IMG/VR virus record: IMGVR_UViG_3300043427_001585
Span: 1-64,000 of that record
Strand: one strand, 5' to 3'
DNA: 64,000 nt
Source: a virus
A model generated the notes under the pieces. That model saw only the letters and a list, made by a program, of their open reading frames with translations. It made no database searches and was not told the DNA's origin. How positions within the stretch are numbered: position 1 is the first letter of the stretch; each line of letters opens with the position of its first letter. Below are positions 49,975 to 58,058 of the stretch, piece after piece. The position numbers were made by a program, and so were the translations under genes.

Positions 49975-50047
49975 GCCTCCATAGCTCAGTTGGTAGAGCT
50001 ACTGATTTGTAATCAGTAGGTCGCTGGTTCAAGTCCGGCTGGAGGCT
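49975..50047 (+). tRNA. tRNA-Thr (UGU)
   Basis: Acceptor GCCTCCA/TGGAGGC; loop TTTGTAA gives UGU. Canonical TTCAAGT T loop. Confidence 0.93.
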
Positions 50048-50128
50048 CAAGGTATGAATTGAAGACAGTAATAAAACCGACTGCGGTGTTCTTTATGAAC
50101 GAGTGTAACCGGATATTCATATCCCATT

Positions 50129-50202
50129 GGGGGTATAGCTCAGTTGGCTAGAGCATCTGCTTTGCACGCAGAGGGTCGGGGGTTCAAATCCCTCTATCTC
50201 CA
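50129..50202 (+). tRNA. tRNA-Ala (UGC)
   Basis: Acceptor GGGGGTA/TATCTCC; loop TTTGCAC gives UGC. Standard loops; ACC follows at the 3' end. Confidence 0.93.
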
Positions 50203-50293
50203 CCTTGCATGCCATGCGAAGGTTTCTTTGTTCCTTGGGAAAAACAAAGTGGAGCTACAGTGGCGGGTTGCTGTTGTCCCACAACAACAGGGT

Positions 50294-50366
50294 GCGGTAA
50301 TAGCTCAGTTGGTAGAGCATAACCTTGCCAAGGTTAGGGTCGCAGGTTCAAGTCCTGTTTACCGCT
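50294..50366 (+). tRNA. tRNA-Gly (GCC)
   Basis: Acceptor GCGGTAA/TTACCGC; loop TTGCCAA gives GCC. This canonical Gly tRNA contrasts with the deviant Gly-like structure at 49617. Confidence 0.93.
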
Positions 50367-50369
50367 CAA

Positions 50370-50424
50370 GTAGACCTTTAAAAGGGCCCTTCCGTGTTAC
50401 ACGGCTTGTTGGGCCCGGGTCTAC
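50370..50424 (+). ncRNA. Nested hairpin between tRNA genes
   Basis: GTAGACC (50370) pairs with GGTCTAC (50418-50424), GGGCCC pairs with GGGCCC, and CCGTG pairs with CACGG around a TTA loop. It could be a processing or stabilising element, or a terminator without a T-run. Confidence 0.65.
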
Positions 50425-50486
50425 GACCTAATTAAATTTTAAAATAATAATTTAATAATTATTAACCGAACGATATCACTAAATTT

Positions 50487-50558
50487 TGCCCTATCGTCTA
50501 ATTGGCAGGACATCTGATTTTGGTTCAGCGAATTGAGGTTCAAATCCTTGTGGGGCAA
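50487..50558 (+). tRNA. tRNA-Gln (UUG)
   Basis: Acceptor TGCCCTA/TGGGGCA; loop TTTTGGT gives UUG. T arm GGTTCAAAT is normal. Confidence 0.9.
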
Positions 50559-50577
50559 CAAATATTTACGGAGTTAT

Positions 50578-51078
50578 ATGAAGAACCTATTAAATTGGTT
50601 TAAATTTTTACTACCTCAAAAGAAATTCAATCCATCTATCATTGAGGATTATAAATTGATTTTTGAGCATACTGAATATAAAAAACATAGACTTTCCGGC
50701 TATACCGAATGGAAAGTTGAACGCAGCATTTTAAAATCCAATAAAGAATACAAATACGGATATTTTGAAATCCAAACTGATGGTGATGCTATTTTAGCAT
50801 CAGATAGGATATTTGGTTTAAATATTTCGTTGAATAGTAATGGTTGGTTTTTCTTTTCAACTTTGGAACCTGAAATGAAGAAGGTTTGGAAACACCATAA
50901 TAAAAACAAATCCGTTAAGTATGGATTGTTGTGGACTCCAAGCCGAATCATCGTTTTTATAAACGACACTATGTTATATGATACATCAGATATTGATATT
51001 GTTAAATATTATATTGAACCTATGAAGATAATCACATCCAAAGAATGTGAATATATAAAGGTATACCAAAAAAAATGA
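50578..51078 (+). CDS. GH16-like jelly-roll protein
   Basis: 166 aa. KYGYFEIQTDGD and KYGLLWTPSRIIVFINDTML match strands of GH16 or related concanavalin-like folds (HTYxxxWTPxxIxWYVDG). The catalytic ExDxxE motif is not evident, so it may bind rather than cleave glycans. Located after the tRNA cluster; no signal peptide. Confidence 0.5.
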   Translation: MKNLLNWFKFLLPQKKFNPSIIEDYKLIFEHTEYKKHRLSGYTEWKVERSILKSNKEYKYGYFEIQTDGDAILASDRIFGLNISLNSNGWFFFSTLEPEMKKVWKHHNKNKSVKYGLLWTPSRIIVFINDTMLYDTSDIDIVKYYIEPMKIITSKECEYIKVYQKK

Positions 51079-51102
51079 TATTTTGATTAAAAATAATTAA
51101 GA

Positions 51103-51139
51103 GGGGGCTTGTTTAAGTCCCCTTTTTTTATTATCTTTA
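51103..51139 (+). promoter_or_regulatory. Combined terminator and promoter
   Basis: Hairpin GGGGGCTT-GTTT-AAGTCCCC (51103-51122) and seven T; its CTTG (51108) doubles as -33 for TATCTTTA at 51132-51139. Confidence 0.8.
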
Positions 51140-51158
51140 CATCGTAATAATTATTGAT

Positions 51159-51311
51159 ATGGCTAAGACATATAAAGACAAGTTGAAATTCAATGGTGAT
51201 TGGACTGTTGGTGAAGCAGCCCATCATATCGGTAAGAAGACTACTACCAAAACACACAAGTCCGAACGAATGTATAATCGGAAAAATAAATCGTGGAAGC
51301 AAGAAATTTAA
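51159..51311 (+). CDS. Small basic protein, 50 aa
   Basis: Very basic (HHIGKKTTTKTHKSERMYNR); first gene behind the combined terminator/promoter. Probably nucleic-acid binding. No family. Confidence 0.5.
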   Translation: MAKTYKDKLKFNGDWTVGEAAHHIGKKTTTKTHKSERMYNRKNKSWKQEI

Positions 51312-51362
51312 CAATTTGTTAACATTGACCTATTGTGTATTCAAATTATTTTCGTATCTTTG
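51308..51362 (+). promoter_or_regulatory. Promoter with twin TTAACA boxes
   Basis: TTAACA at 51308 and 51319, ATTG near 51332, TATCTTTG at 51355-51362. It drives the VWA gene. Confidence 0.85.
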
Positions 51363-51380
51363 TATAGTAATCATTGACCT

Positions 51381-53426
51381 ATGACTAAATCAAAATCTTC
51401 TTACTCTTCGTTCTGGCTTGACAAGTCCCTATTCCTTGATGAGGACACTACCTATGTCACCGATATAGAACGAAAGTCCTCTGACCTTATGAAATTGGTA
51501 TCCTACAAACGTGCGGTATCCAACTTCGTTAATATTGTAACGGGTATGCCAATTAAGGTCACCTTTGATGAACGGGGTTCCGACTCTTACACCGATGGTA
51601 CGGAAGTAGTTATCTCCGCTAAGATGGATGATGCTGAATTTGACCCCACGGTGGGTCTGGCGCTTCACGAGGGTTCTCACATCAAACTTACTGACTTTGA
51701 GACTCTTCGTAAAATGGCTCGTGATAATTACTTTCCATCTACTATTGATGTGAACTATCTTCGTGAAAAGATGGGTCTTGAACTTGAGTCAAGTGTTTCA
51801 TCCGCTATTTACGACCAACTGAAAGACCTGCTTAATGTGGTTGAGGACCGTAGGATTGATAACTACATCTTCCAAACCGCTCCGGGCTATCGTGGTTACT
51901 ACGAGTCAATGTACGATAAATACTTCAACGCCAAGATTATTGATAAAGGTCTTCAGTCTTCCGAGTATCGTGATGAGAATTGGGATTCTTACATTTTCCG
52001 AATTGCAAACATCACCAACGCAAATCGTGACCTTGACGCTTTGAAGGGTCTTCGTGAGATTTGGAACATCCTTGACCTTAAAAATATTGGTCGGTTGAAA
52101 ACTACTTGGGATGCTCTTGAGGTTGCAGGTGCTGTGTTTATGGTTTACTTTAAAAATTACATTGAGGCTAAAGAACAAGGTCAAGGTGGTGGTGATAATC
52201 AGACCGAACCAAAAGAACACGAAATGAACGGACAAGCCGATATGAGTGGTGATATGGATGACCAATCATCGGAAGGCGGTATGTCTTCTAATATGGATAT
52301 GAGTGGTGAACCTACCGATAGTGGTGATGAGACTGAAGTAGAACAACTCAGCCCATCTCAAGTTGAACAACTTAAACGGGCTATTGAAAAGCAGAAGAAG
52401 TTTCAAGAAGGTGAGGTCACTAAAAAGAAAATTGGTAAGAGTGAAAAGCGTAAGGTAGAAGCTCTTGACCGAGCTGATATTGATGTTGAGGTCACGGGTA
52501 AGGATATGACTCGTAAGTGGAATAGTTCCGCTTCGGGTGGAACCCAAACCTATGTGGTTCGTAACTTTAGTAAAGAGTTGATTTCTACCAATCAGTTTCC
52601 AATTCTTACGGATTCTGTCTGGCGGACTGAACAAAATGTGAAAAACACCCAACGGGGTATTCAGTTGGGTATTCTCTTGGGTAAAAAACTCAAGACTCGT
52701 AATGAAGAACGCTCTTTGATTACCCCTCGTATGAAGAGTGGTAAATTAAGTGCTCGTATGATTCACGAGATTGGGTTTGGTAACTTTGATATCTTTGAAC
52801 GAACGATGGTCAACAAATCCAAGCCCGCTGTGATTCACATCACTATTGACGCTAGTGGTTCAATGGGTGGTGATAAGTGGAACAACACCCAAGTCGCAGC
52901 GGTTGCTATCGCTAAGGCGGCTTCAATGACCCAAAACATTGATGTGGTAATTTCTTACCGAAGTACAATGGGTTATGGTAGTGATTATGTACCATTCATC
53001 TTGGTGGCTTATGATAGTCGTAAGGACAAGTTCTCTAAAATTCAGAACTTATTCCACCACATTACTCCAAACGGAACGACTCCTGAAGGTTTGTGTTTTG
53101 AGGCTGTGATGAAGGATATTATCGGATACGCTAAAGGTAGTGACGCTTACTTTATCAACTTTTCCGATGGATGTCCGACATTCTCAAACAACGACATCTA
53201 CTACGAAGGTCAAGATGCTTACAATCACACTGCCGCTCAAGTTAAGAAAATCCGCCAAGCCGGAATCAATGTCCTTTCTTACTTCATCACCGAAGGTTAC
53301 TACGGAACCGACGCACAGGCCTTCAAAACGATGTATGGTAAAGACGCTCAGTTCATCAATGTGACCGAGGTGGCTCCTCTTGCTAAAACACTTAACTCAA
53401 AGTTTGAGGCAAATTTAACAATTTGA
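51381..53426 (+). CDS. CobT/VWA-type protein with metallopeptidase-like N-terminus
   Basis: 681 aa. The N-terminus contains LALHEGSHI (HExxH at His96). An acidic, Met/Gly-rich linker (about 270-320) follows, then helical segments and a C-terminal VWA domain with MIDAS DASGSMGG from Asp490, and a downstream DGCPTF. This pairing with the next gene mirrors the CobT-CobS/VWA-MoxR modules, which remodel proteins or insert metals. The phage target is unknown. Confidence 0.8.
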   Translation: MTKSKSSYSSFWLDKSLFLDEDTTYVTDIERKSSDLMKLVSYKRAVSNFVNIVTGMPIKVTFDERGSDSYTDGTEVVISAKMDDAEFDPTVGLALHEGSHIKLTDFETLRKMARDNYFPSTIDVNYLREKMGLELESSVSSAIYDQLKDLLNVVEDRRIDNYIFQTAPGYRGYYESMYDKYFNAKIIDKGLQSSEYRDENWDSYIFRIANITNANRDLDALKGLREIWNILDLKNIGRLKTTWDALEVAGAVFMVYFKNYIEAKEQGQGGGDNQTEPKEHEMNGQADMSGDMDDQSSEGGMSSNMDMSGEPTDSGDETEVEQLSPSQVEQLKRAIEKQKKFQEGEVTKKKIGKSEKRKVEALDRADIDVEVTGKDMTRKWNSSASGGTQTYVVRNFSKELISTNQFPILTDSVWRTEQNVKNTQRGIQLGILLGKKLKTRNEERSLITPRMKSGKLSARMIHEIGFGNFDIFERTMVNKSKPAVIHITIDASGSMGGDKWNNTQVAAVAIAKAASMTQNIDVVISYRSTMGYGSDYVPFILVAYDSRKDKFSKIQNLFHHITPNGTTPEGLCFEAVMKDIIGYAKGSDAYFINFSDGCPTFSNNDIYYEGQDAYNHTAAQVKKIRQAGINVLSYFITEGYYGTDAQAFKTMYGKDAQFINVTEVAPLAKTLNSKFEANLTI

Positions 53427-53469
53427 TAACATTAGACGCTTGTATATTCCGAATAATTTCGTATCTTTG
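53415..53469 (+). promoter_or_regulatory. Promoter with twin boxes
   Basis: TTAACA at 53415, ATAACA at 53426, CTTG at 53439, TATCTTTG at 53462-53469. It drives the AAA ATPase. Confidence 0.85.
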
Positions 53470-53495
53470 TTAAGTAATCAGTTAATCACTCTTTT

Positions 53496-54767
53496 ATGAA
53501 AAACCAACGCTTTGTTTATGGTTCAGTTGTTGAGAAAAACGGAATCCTCCTTTTCTCTGATGTGGAAGGTAAATTGTATAATTTGCCAGAGTTAAATGAA
53601 AAGGGAAGTCCCCTTTACAAACGAGCCCGAGCGGCTGCTAACGCTCCTGGCAAGTGGGCTTTTAAAGTTCGTGTTGTTGGGACATTAAAGAGTGGTTCTT
53701 TGGGATTCACTCGTGTTGGGGTTGAGATGCTCGCTGGAGCTGAACCCGTGACCAACTTTGATAAACCAAATGGTGGTCTTGAATCTTATCTTTACAATTC
53801 TAATCCTACTACCGAACCTATGGTAACTAATGTTCCTGAAGATGTCCTTAACTTTATTCACAATGAAGCCGAGGGTCTCAAACCCAAGATGTTGTTTATG
53901 AACTCACTCAAGTGGAAATACTTGGTTCGTAACATCATCCGTGGTAAGAACATTATGATGACCGGCCCTGCTGGTTGTGGTAAGACTATGGCTGCTAAGG
54001 CGGCTGCTAACTCCCTTGAGGGTTACAACACCTTCATCATCAACTTGGGTGCTACACAAGACCCACGAACGACCTTGATTGGTAATACTCAATTTGATAC
54101 CACGAAAGGTACGGTGTTTAACTCATCACCATTTGTTAAGGCGATTCAGACTCCCAACATGGTGATTGTGTTGGATGAGATTACTCGTGCTCACCCAGAG
54201 GCTTGGAACATTCTGATGACGGTACTTGACCAAGGTCAACGCTACCTACGATTGGATGAGGCTGCTGACGCTCCTGTGGTTCGTGTCGCTGATGGTGTAT
54301 CGTTTATCGCTTCCGCTAACATCGGTAACGAGTACACCGCTACACGAATGCTTGACCGGGCTATCCTTGACCGATTCACTATCATTGAGATGGATACCTT
54401 GACCAAAGAAGAAGAGACCCAACTGCTTCAGATGATGTATCCTTCAGTTGAGGCTGAGTTGATTGCAAGTGTGGCTGAGATTACTTCAATGACTCGTAAC
54501 GAGGTCAAAGGTGATTCTCCCAAACTTACCAACTCACTATCTACACGGGCTGCTGTGGAGATTGGTTCACTTCTCTACGATGGGTTCTCTCTTGAAGAGG
54601 CTGCTGAAATTACCATCTACCCATTCTTTGAAGAAGCCGGTGGTGCTCAATCTGAACGAGTCTACATCAAGCAGTTCGTTCAAAAGTTTATCAAGACTAC
54701 ATCTACCGAAGATATCTTCAATGTGGATGTTGATGTGGAAACTTACGATTACTCTAATCCTTTCTAA
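53496..54767 (+). CDS. MoxR/CobS-type AAA+ ATPase
   Basis: 423 aa. Walker A GPAGCGKT at residues 157-164, Walker B VIVLDE near 227, and an Arg finger region (RMLDRAILDRF). It is the ATPase partner of the VWA protein; separate promoters set their ratio. MoxR proteins activate or remodel large complexes. It overlaps the next gene by one base. Confidence 0.88.
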   Translation: MKNQRFVYGSVVEKNGILLFSDVEGKLYNLPELNEKGSPLYKRARAAANAPGKWAFKVRVVGTLKSGSLGFTRVGVEMLAGAEPVTNFDKPNGGLESYLYNSNPTTEPMVTNVPEDVLNFIHNEAEGLKPKMLFMNSLKWKYLVRNIIRGKNIMMTGPAGCGKTMAAKAAANSLEGYNTFIINLGATQDPRTTLIGNTQFDTTKGTVFNSSPFVKAIQTPNMVIVLDEITRAHPEAWNILMTVLDQGQRYLRLDEAADAPVVRVADGVSFIASANIGNEYTATRMLDRAILDRFTIIEMDTLTKEEETQLLQMMYPSVEAELIASVAEITSMTRNEVKGDSPKLTNSLSTRAAVEIGSLLYDGFSLEEAAEITIYPFFEEAGGAQSERVYIKQFVQKFIKTTSTEDIFNVDVDVETYDYSNPF

Positions 54768-55360
54768 TGGATTTTAAAGAATCAATAGGAATTTTTCCAA
54801 ACTCAATATCAGATGAGTTTTGCGACCACCTTGTTAGTATTTTTAACAATGAATGGAATAATCACTATATCGGAATTGTTGGGTCTGGTGAGGTAGAGTC
54901 ACAATCTAAAGTATCACGAGATTTTAATTTGATTCAATATGAACAATACACCAATGAGGTGAATGTGTTGACTCAAATTTCAAACACTAAAATTAATGAA
55001 TACATTTTAAGATATAAAGATGTTCCAAACTTAAACACAAAAGCTTGTGTATTTCAAAACGGAACTCATTATCCGGTATGGCAAATTCAATATTATAAAA
55101 AAGGTGAAGGTCACTTCAAACAATATCATACTGATGGTGATATAAAATTTGCAAGTCGTAGGTTTGCTGTAATGTTTTATTTAAATGATGTTGAAACGGG
55201 TGGTGAAACCGAATTCCCATATTGGGATTTAAAAGTAAAACCCACCAAGGGAACATTCATAGTTTGGCCGGTTCCTTGGCCGTGGATACATTCGGGTCAT
55301 ATTCCAATTTCAAACGATAAGTTTATTGTTACATCTTGGTTGACGCTAAACGAAAAATAA
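54767..55360 (+). CDS. Prolyl-hydroxylase-like 2OG-Fe(II) oxygenase
   Basis: 197 aa. HFKQYHTDGD gives HxD, WIHSGHIPISNDKFIVTSWL the distal His and 2OG-binding Lys. FYLNDVETGGETEFPYW is the family strand. It probably hydroxylates a protein, sugar or nucleic acid. It is distinct from the oxygenase-like gene at 16160. Confidence 0.82.
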   Translation: MDFKESIGIFPNSISDEFCDHLVSIFNNEWNNHYIGIVGSGEVESQSKVSRDFNLIQYEQYTNEVNVLTQISNTKINEYILRYKDVPNLNTKACVFQNGTHYPVWQIQYYKKGEGHFKQYHTDGDIKFASRRFAVMFYLNDVETGGETEFPYWDLKVKPTKGTFIVWPVPWPWIHSGHIPISNDKFIVTSWLTLNEK

Positions 55361-55370
55361 TCAAAAATAA

Positions 55371-55402
55371 TTTGGCAATTTAAATTTTATTTCTTATCTT
55401 TA
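55371..55402 (+). promoter_or_regulatory. Promoter, -33/-7 only
   Basis: TTTGGC at 55371, TATCTTTA at 55395-55402. Confidence 0.8.
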
Positions 55403-55410
55403 CAATCGTT

Positions 55411-55836
55411 ATGGGATACAACAAATTTCAATGGTGGATGAATGGTCAAAACAAACGCCGACCTTTGGGTAAAAATTCATCACTATTAGACAAAATTAAA
55501 AATGGAGATTTTGACTATTCACCATTGTTTGATGCTTCTAAAAAATGTCGTGAAGATGCTGACCTTGCTTACGAATTGGCTTATAAAAACTACCTTGGTA
55601 ATGATGAGTCAAATCGTAAACGGGCGGCTGAAGATAGTGCTCGTATGACCCGAGTTCGGGCGTTGAAACTCAAGGAGACTGCAAATGAACAAGAAAACAA
55701 ACGACTGATTGATTTGCGGATTGCTTTAAAAAATGAGTTTGGCGCTGACCTTTGGGACAAAATGATGGAAGAAACTCCTATGTCTTTAGTTGAATTATAT
55801 AAATGGTATGAAAAACAAGTTCGTAAAGCTAAGTGA
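55411..55836 (+). CDS. Helical protein, unknown
   Basis: 141 aa, charged helices (NRKRAAEDSARMTRVRALKL). Start 8 bp after -7. No family. Confidence 0.5.
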   Translation: MGYNKFQWWMNGQNKRRPLGKNSSLLDKIKNGDFDYSPLFDASKKCREDADLAYELAYKNYLGNDESNRKRAAEDSARMTRVRALKLKETANEQENKRLIDLRIALKNEFGADLWDKMMEETPMSLVELYKWYEKQVRKAK

Positions 55837-56083
55837 TAGTGAGGTAGAGAAACTCAACGATGATGAGTTGATGACCTACCTTGATAATCTATCAGAACAT
55901 CTGATGAAAGGAGCAGCCCCTTTGCCCGGCTATTACCTAAAACGATTTGCGTATATGGATGCTAAACAACGAGGTGTAGAAATTACCGATGAACAACATC
56001 GTGAACTAAATAAACTGGCAATTAAATATCGTAAAGAAGCAAATGAAAAAATTATCCAAAAAATTCAAGAAGATGGGATTTAA
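55808..56083 (+). CDS. Helical protein, unknown
   Basis: 91 aa from ATG 55808. Overlaps both neighbours (29 and 41 bp). Charged helix pattern (DELMTYLDNLSEHLMKG). No family. Confidence 0.45.
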   Translation: MKNKFVKLSDSEVEKLNDDELMTYLDNLSEHLMKGAAPLPGYYLKRFAYMDAKQRGVEITDEQHRELNKLAIKYRKEANEKIIQKIQEDGI

Positions 56084-56252
56084 TAAAATGTTTGTTCCAA
56101 GTATTAACATCGTATCCGCTGAGGTTTATGATTATGGTGTTGAGTGGGTTGTTCAAAAATACGGAAAGGCTGATGCTTTGATGGGCGACTCCGAATCAGT
56201 TGACTACATTAACCGACTAATTCAGATTAAAAATGAAAATGAATTACGATAG
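56043..56252 (+). CDS. Small protein, unknown
   Basis: 69 aa; basic start, mixed middle (VSAEVYDYGVEWVVQKYGKA). Overlaps previous and next genes. Confidence 0.45.
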   Translation: MKKLSKKFKKMGFNKMFVPSINIVSAEVYDYGVEWVVQKYGKADALMGDSESVDYINRLIQIKNENELR

Positions 56253-56544
56253 TGATGAGGACTTTAACGAACTCTATGAGAATGTTAAAGAATATATGTA
56301 TCAAGAGAATTTTTTTGAAACTGCTCATATTGAATACGAAGGTCGGTTTTTAGACATTGTAAAACACCTTCTTATGGTAGCGAACGATGATGACCTATTA
56401 TCAGAATTGTTAATTAAAGCTATTAAAATATATCGTGAAATTGAAATAGATGAAGCGATTGAATCCCTTTCCGAAACTGGTCTTATTCGGATGGTTGTAG
56501 ATGAGAATGGAAATCTTGGATACGAAATAAATTTTAAAGACTAA
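56233..56544 (+). CDS. Acidic helical protein, unknown
   Basis: 103 aa, Glu/Asp-rich (AIKIYREIEIDEAIESLSET). No family. Confidence 0.5.
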   Translation: MKMNYDSDEDFNELYENVKEYMYQENFFETAHIEYEGRFLDIVKHLLMVANDDDLLSELLIKAIKIYREIEIDEAIESLSETGLIRMVVDENGNLGYEINFKD

Positions 56545-56576
56545 TTATTAAACAACTAACCCTAATTTTTTTATTT

Positions 56577-56777
56577 ATGAGTTACTATGTAGTAAAGGTT
56601 AAAGTTAACCAAGAAGATGCAAAAGGTCGTATCAAAAAATTGACCGAACAATATATGGTTCACGCAGTATCCGTTACTGATGCTGAAGCCAAGGTTGTTG
56701 CAGACTTTGAAGGTTCTAATTTGGAGTTTGAAGTGTCAGCAGTAATTGAAACAAAAATCATCAAGGTAATTGAATGA
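56577..56777 (+). CDS. DUF4494-like protein
   Basis: 66 aa. YVVKVKVNQEDAKG, KLTEQYMVHAVSVTDAEAKV match DUF4494, a short Bacteroidota/phage family of unknown role. ATGA overlap with the next gene. Confidence 0.65.
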   Translation: MSYYVVKVKVNQEDAKGRIKKLTEQYMVHAVSVTDAEAKVVADFEGSNLEFEVSAVIETKIIKVIE

Positions 56778-57025
56778 ATCTAATGATTGGTGAAAAAGTA
56801 ATTGCGGAGGTAAATGGTGTCCACAAAGTGGGCACCATTGTCTCCAAGACAAAGTTGAAACGAGGTAATACCTACGCATTAAAATTGGAAGATGGAAAGC
56901 TCATTGATGTGTGTTCTATCAACAAAGAATTGTCTCCGTATTGCCACATTAAACGAGGTCTTACGAAATCATTAAATAAAATAGAAGATGATAACTCCGG
57001 ACAAGAAGAAGTTTCAAAGTCTTAA
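56774..57025 (+). CDS. Small beta-barrel-like protein
   Basis: 83 aa. A KOW/Tudor-like start (MIGEKVIAEVNGVHKVGTIV) then basic. No family named. Overlaps the next gene by 38 bp. Confidence 0.45.
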   Translation: MNLMIGEKVIAEVNGVHKVGTIVSKTKLKRGNTYALKLEDGKLIDVCSINKELSPYCHIKRGLTKSLNKIEDDNSGQEEVSKS

Positions 57026-57287
57026 GCGAAAAGTTCTAAAGGTATTCCCTAACGCCAAAACACATATGACTAAAGATGGTCAGTATTATGTATCTAATGG
57101 TGAGGGTGGAATAATTGGGTCAGAGCACCTGATACCAGCACAATCAAATGTAATGAATGCTTGGTATTGGGCTGCGGAATCCGTTAAAATTGAACGAAAC
57201 ATTGAACGAACTTCACCAAATCGTATGAGTTTGGACTCATTTGAGAAAAAATTTGAAAGAATCTCTAATAGAAACAAAAGATATTAA
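56988..57287 (+). CDS. Conserved-type small phage protein
   Basis: 99 aa. KVFPNAKTHMTKDGQYYVSN and a basic C-terminus are typical of an unnamed phage family. Confidence 0.55.
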   Translation: MITPDKKKFQSLKRKVLKVFPNAKTHMTKDGQYYVSNGEGGIIGSEHLIPAQSNVMNAWYWAAESVKIERNIERTSPNRMSLDSFEKKFERISNRNKRY

Positions 57288-57331
57288 GCTCAAGCAAACT
57301 ATTTATATTCGTTAACTATAAATTTTTTGTT

Positions 57332-57625
57332 ATGAAAAAATATAACCAAAACCAACGAAATGGTTCACTAAACCACTCGTATGGTGTTTCTGACTCTGAA
57401 GAAGCTAGACTAAATAAAGCATTCGGAGAAAAGTTCTCATCCATTGATTTTGAATTTGATTTAGAAGAATCGGATTACCCTATTAAGAACTCAACTCAAA
57501 TTGGAGCTCTTGTAGTTGGTGATTACCGAATCTCACTATCACTTGGTGAAATGGATAGAATTATGCGCACATTAGAAGATACATTAACCACTGTGAATAT
57601 GAAGGGAAGGTTGGGTGTCTTTTAA
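57332..57625 (+). CDS. Unknown 97-aa protein
   Basis: Acidic centre (FEFDLEESDYPIKNSTQI) and a C-terminal helix. No family. Confidence 0.5.
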   Translation: MKKYNQNQRNGSLNHSYGVSDSEEARLNKAFGEKFSSIDFEFDLEESDYPIKNSTQIGALVVGDYRISLSLGEMDRIMRTLEDTLTTVNMKGRLGVF

Positions 57626-57649
57626 CTACTTATAATAAAGGGGGTCGGT

Positions 57650-57958
57650 ATGGGTGATGAATCTTGGGATGAGGCAGAATACAACTTTTTTTCAAGTCTA
57701 TCAGATGAAGACAAGTTGTATTACATATACGATGTATTTACAGAGGAATTTGTTGAATTTGAAGATACCTATGTATCATCCGTTGAAATTACAATTACCG
57801 ATACCCATCTTATTATATCTTGTGAAGAGCCGGATATATCAAAAAAATTAATATCATCATTTATTATGGATGGTATGATATTACAATTTCAAGAAGAAAA
57901 ACATTCATCGCTTTTTTACAAGATAGTAGGTAATACTGAAAATATGTCAGTAAACTGA
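57650..57958 (+). CDS. Acidic protein, unknown
   Basis: 102 aa, strongly acidic with strands (SSVEITITDTHLIISCEE). It is the last gene before the dnaK control region. Confidence 0.5.
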   Translation: MGDESWDEAEYNFFSSLSDEDKLYYIYDVFTEEFVEFEDTYVSSVEITITDTHLIISCEEPDISKKLISSFIMDGMILQFQEEKHSSLFYKIVGNTENMSVN

Positions 57959-57959
57959 C

Positions 57960-58043
57960 AAAGTGTATTATAATACACAATTGGTATGTATTTTGTCCCT
58001 TTTATGATACATTAACATTCAAAAGGGTAATATAATACACTTT
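57960..58043 (+). promoter_or_regulatory. dnaK control region with inverted repeats
   Basis: A palindrome GTGTATTATAATACAC (57963-57978) is half repeated in reverse (TATAATACACTTT, 58031-58043) so that AAAGTGTATTATA faces it across 60 bp. CCCTTTT/AAAAGGG (about 57998-58026) forms a second inverted pair. It is likely an operator or RNA switch for dnaK. It is not the usual TTTGG/TATATTTG promoter. Confidence 0.65.
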
Positions 58044-58058
58044 AATTTGAAAAACAAA

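Noticed and set aside
50144-50431. 95-aa open frame over tRNA-Ala and tRNA-Gly
   Set aside because: The reading frame crosses two canonical tRNAs and a hairpin; no start signal.
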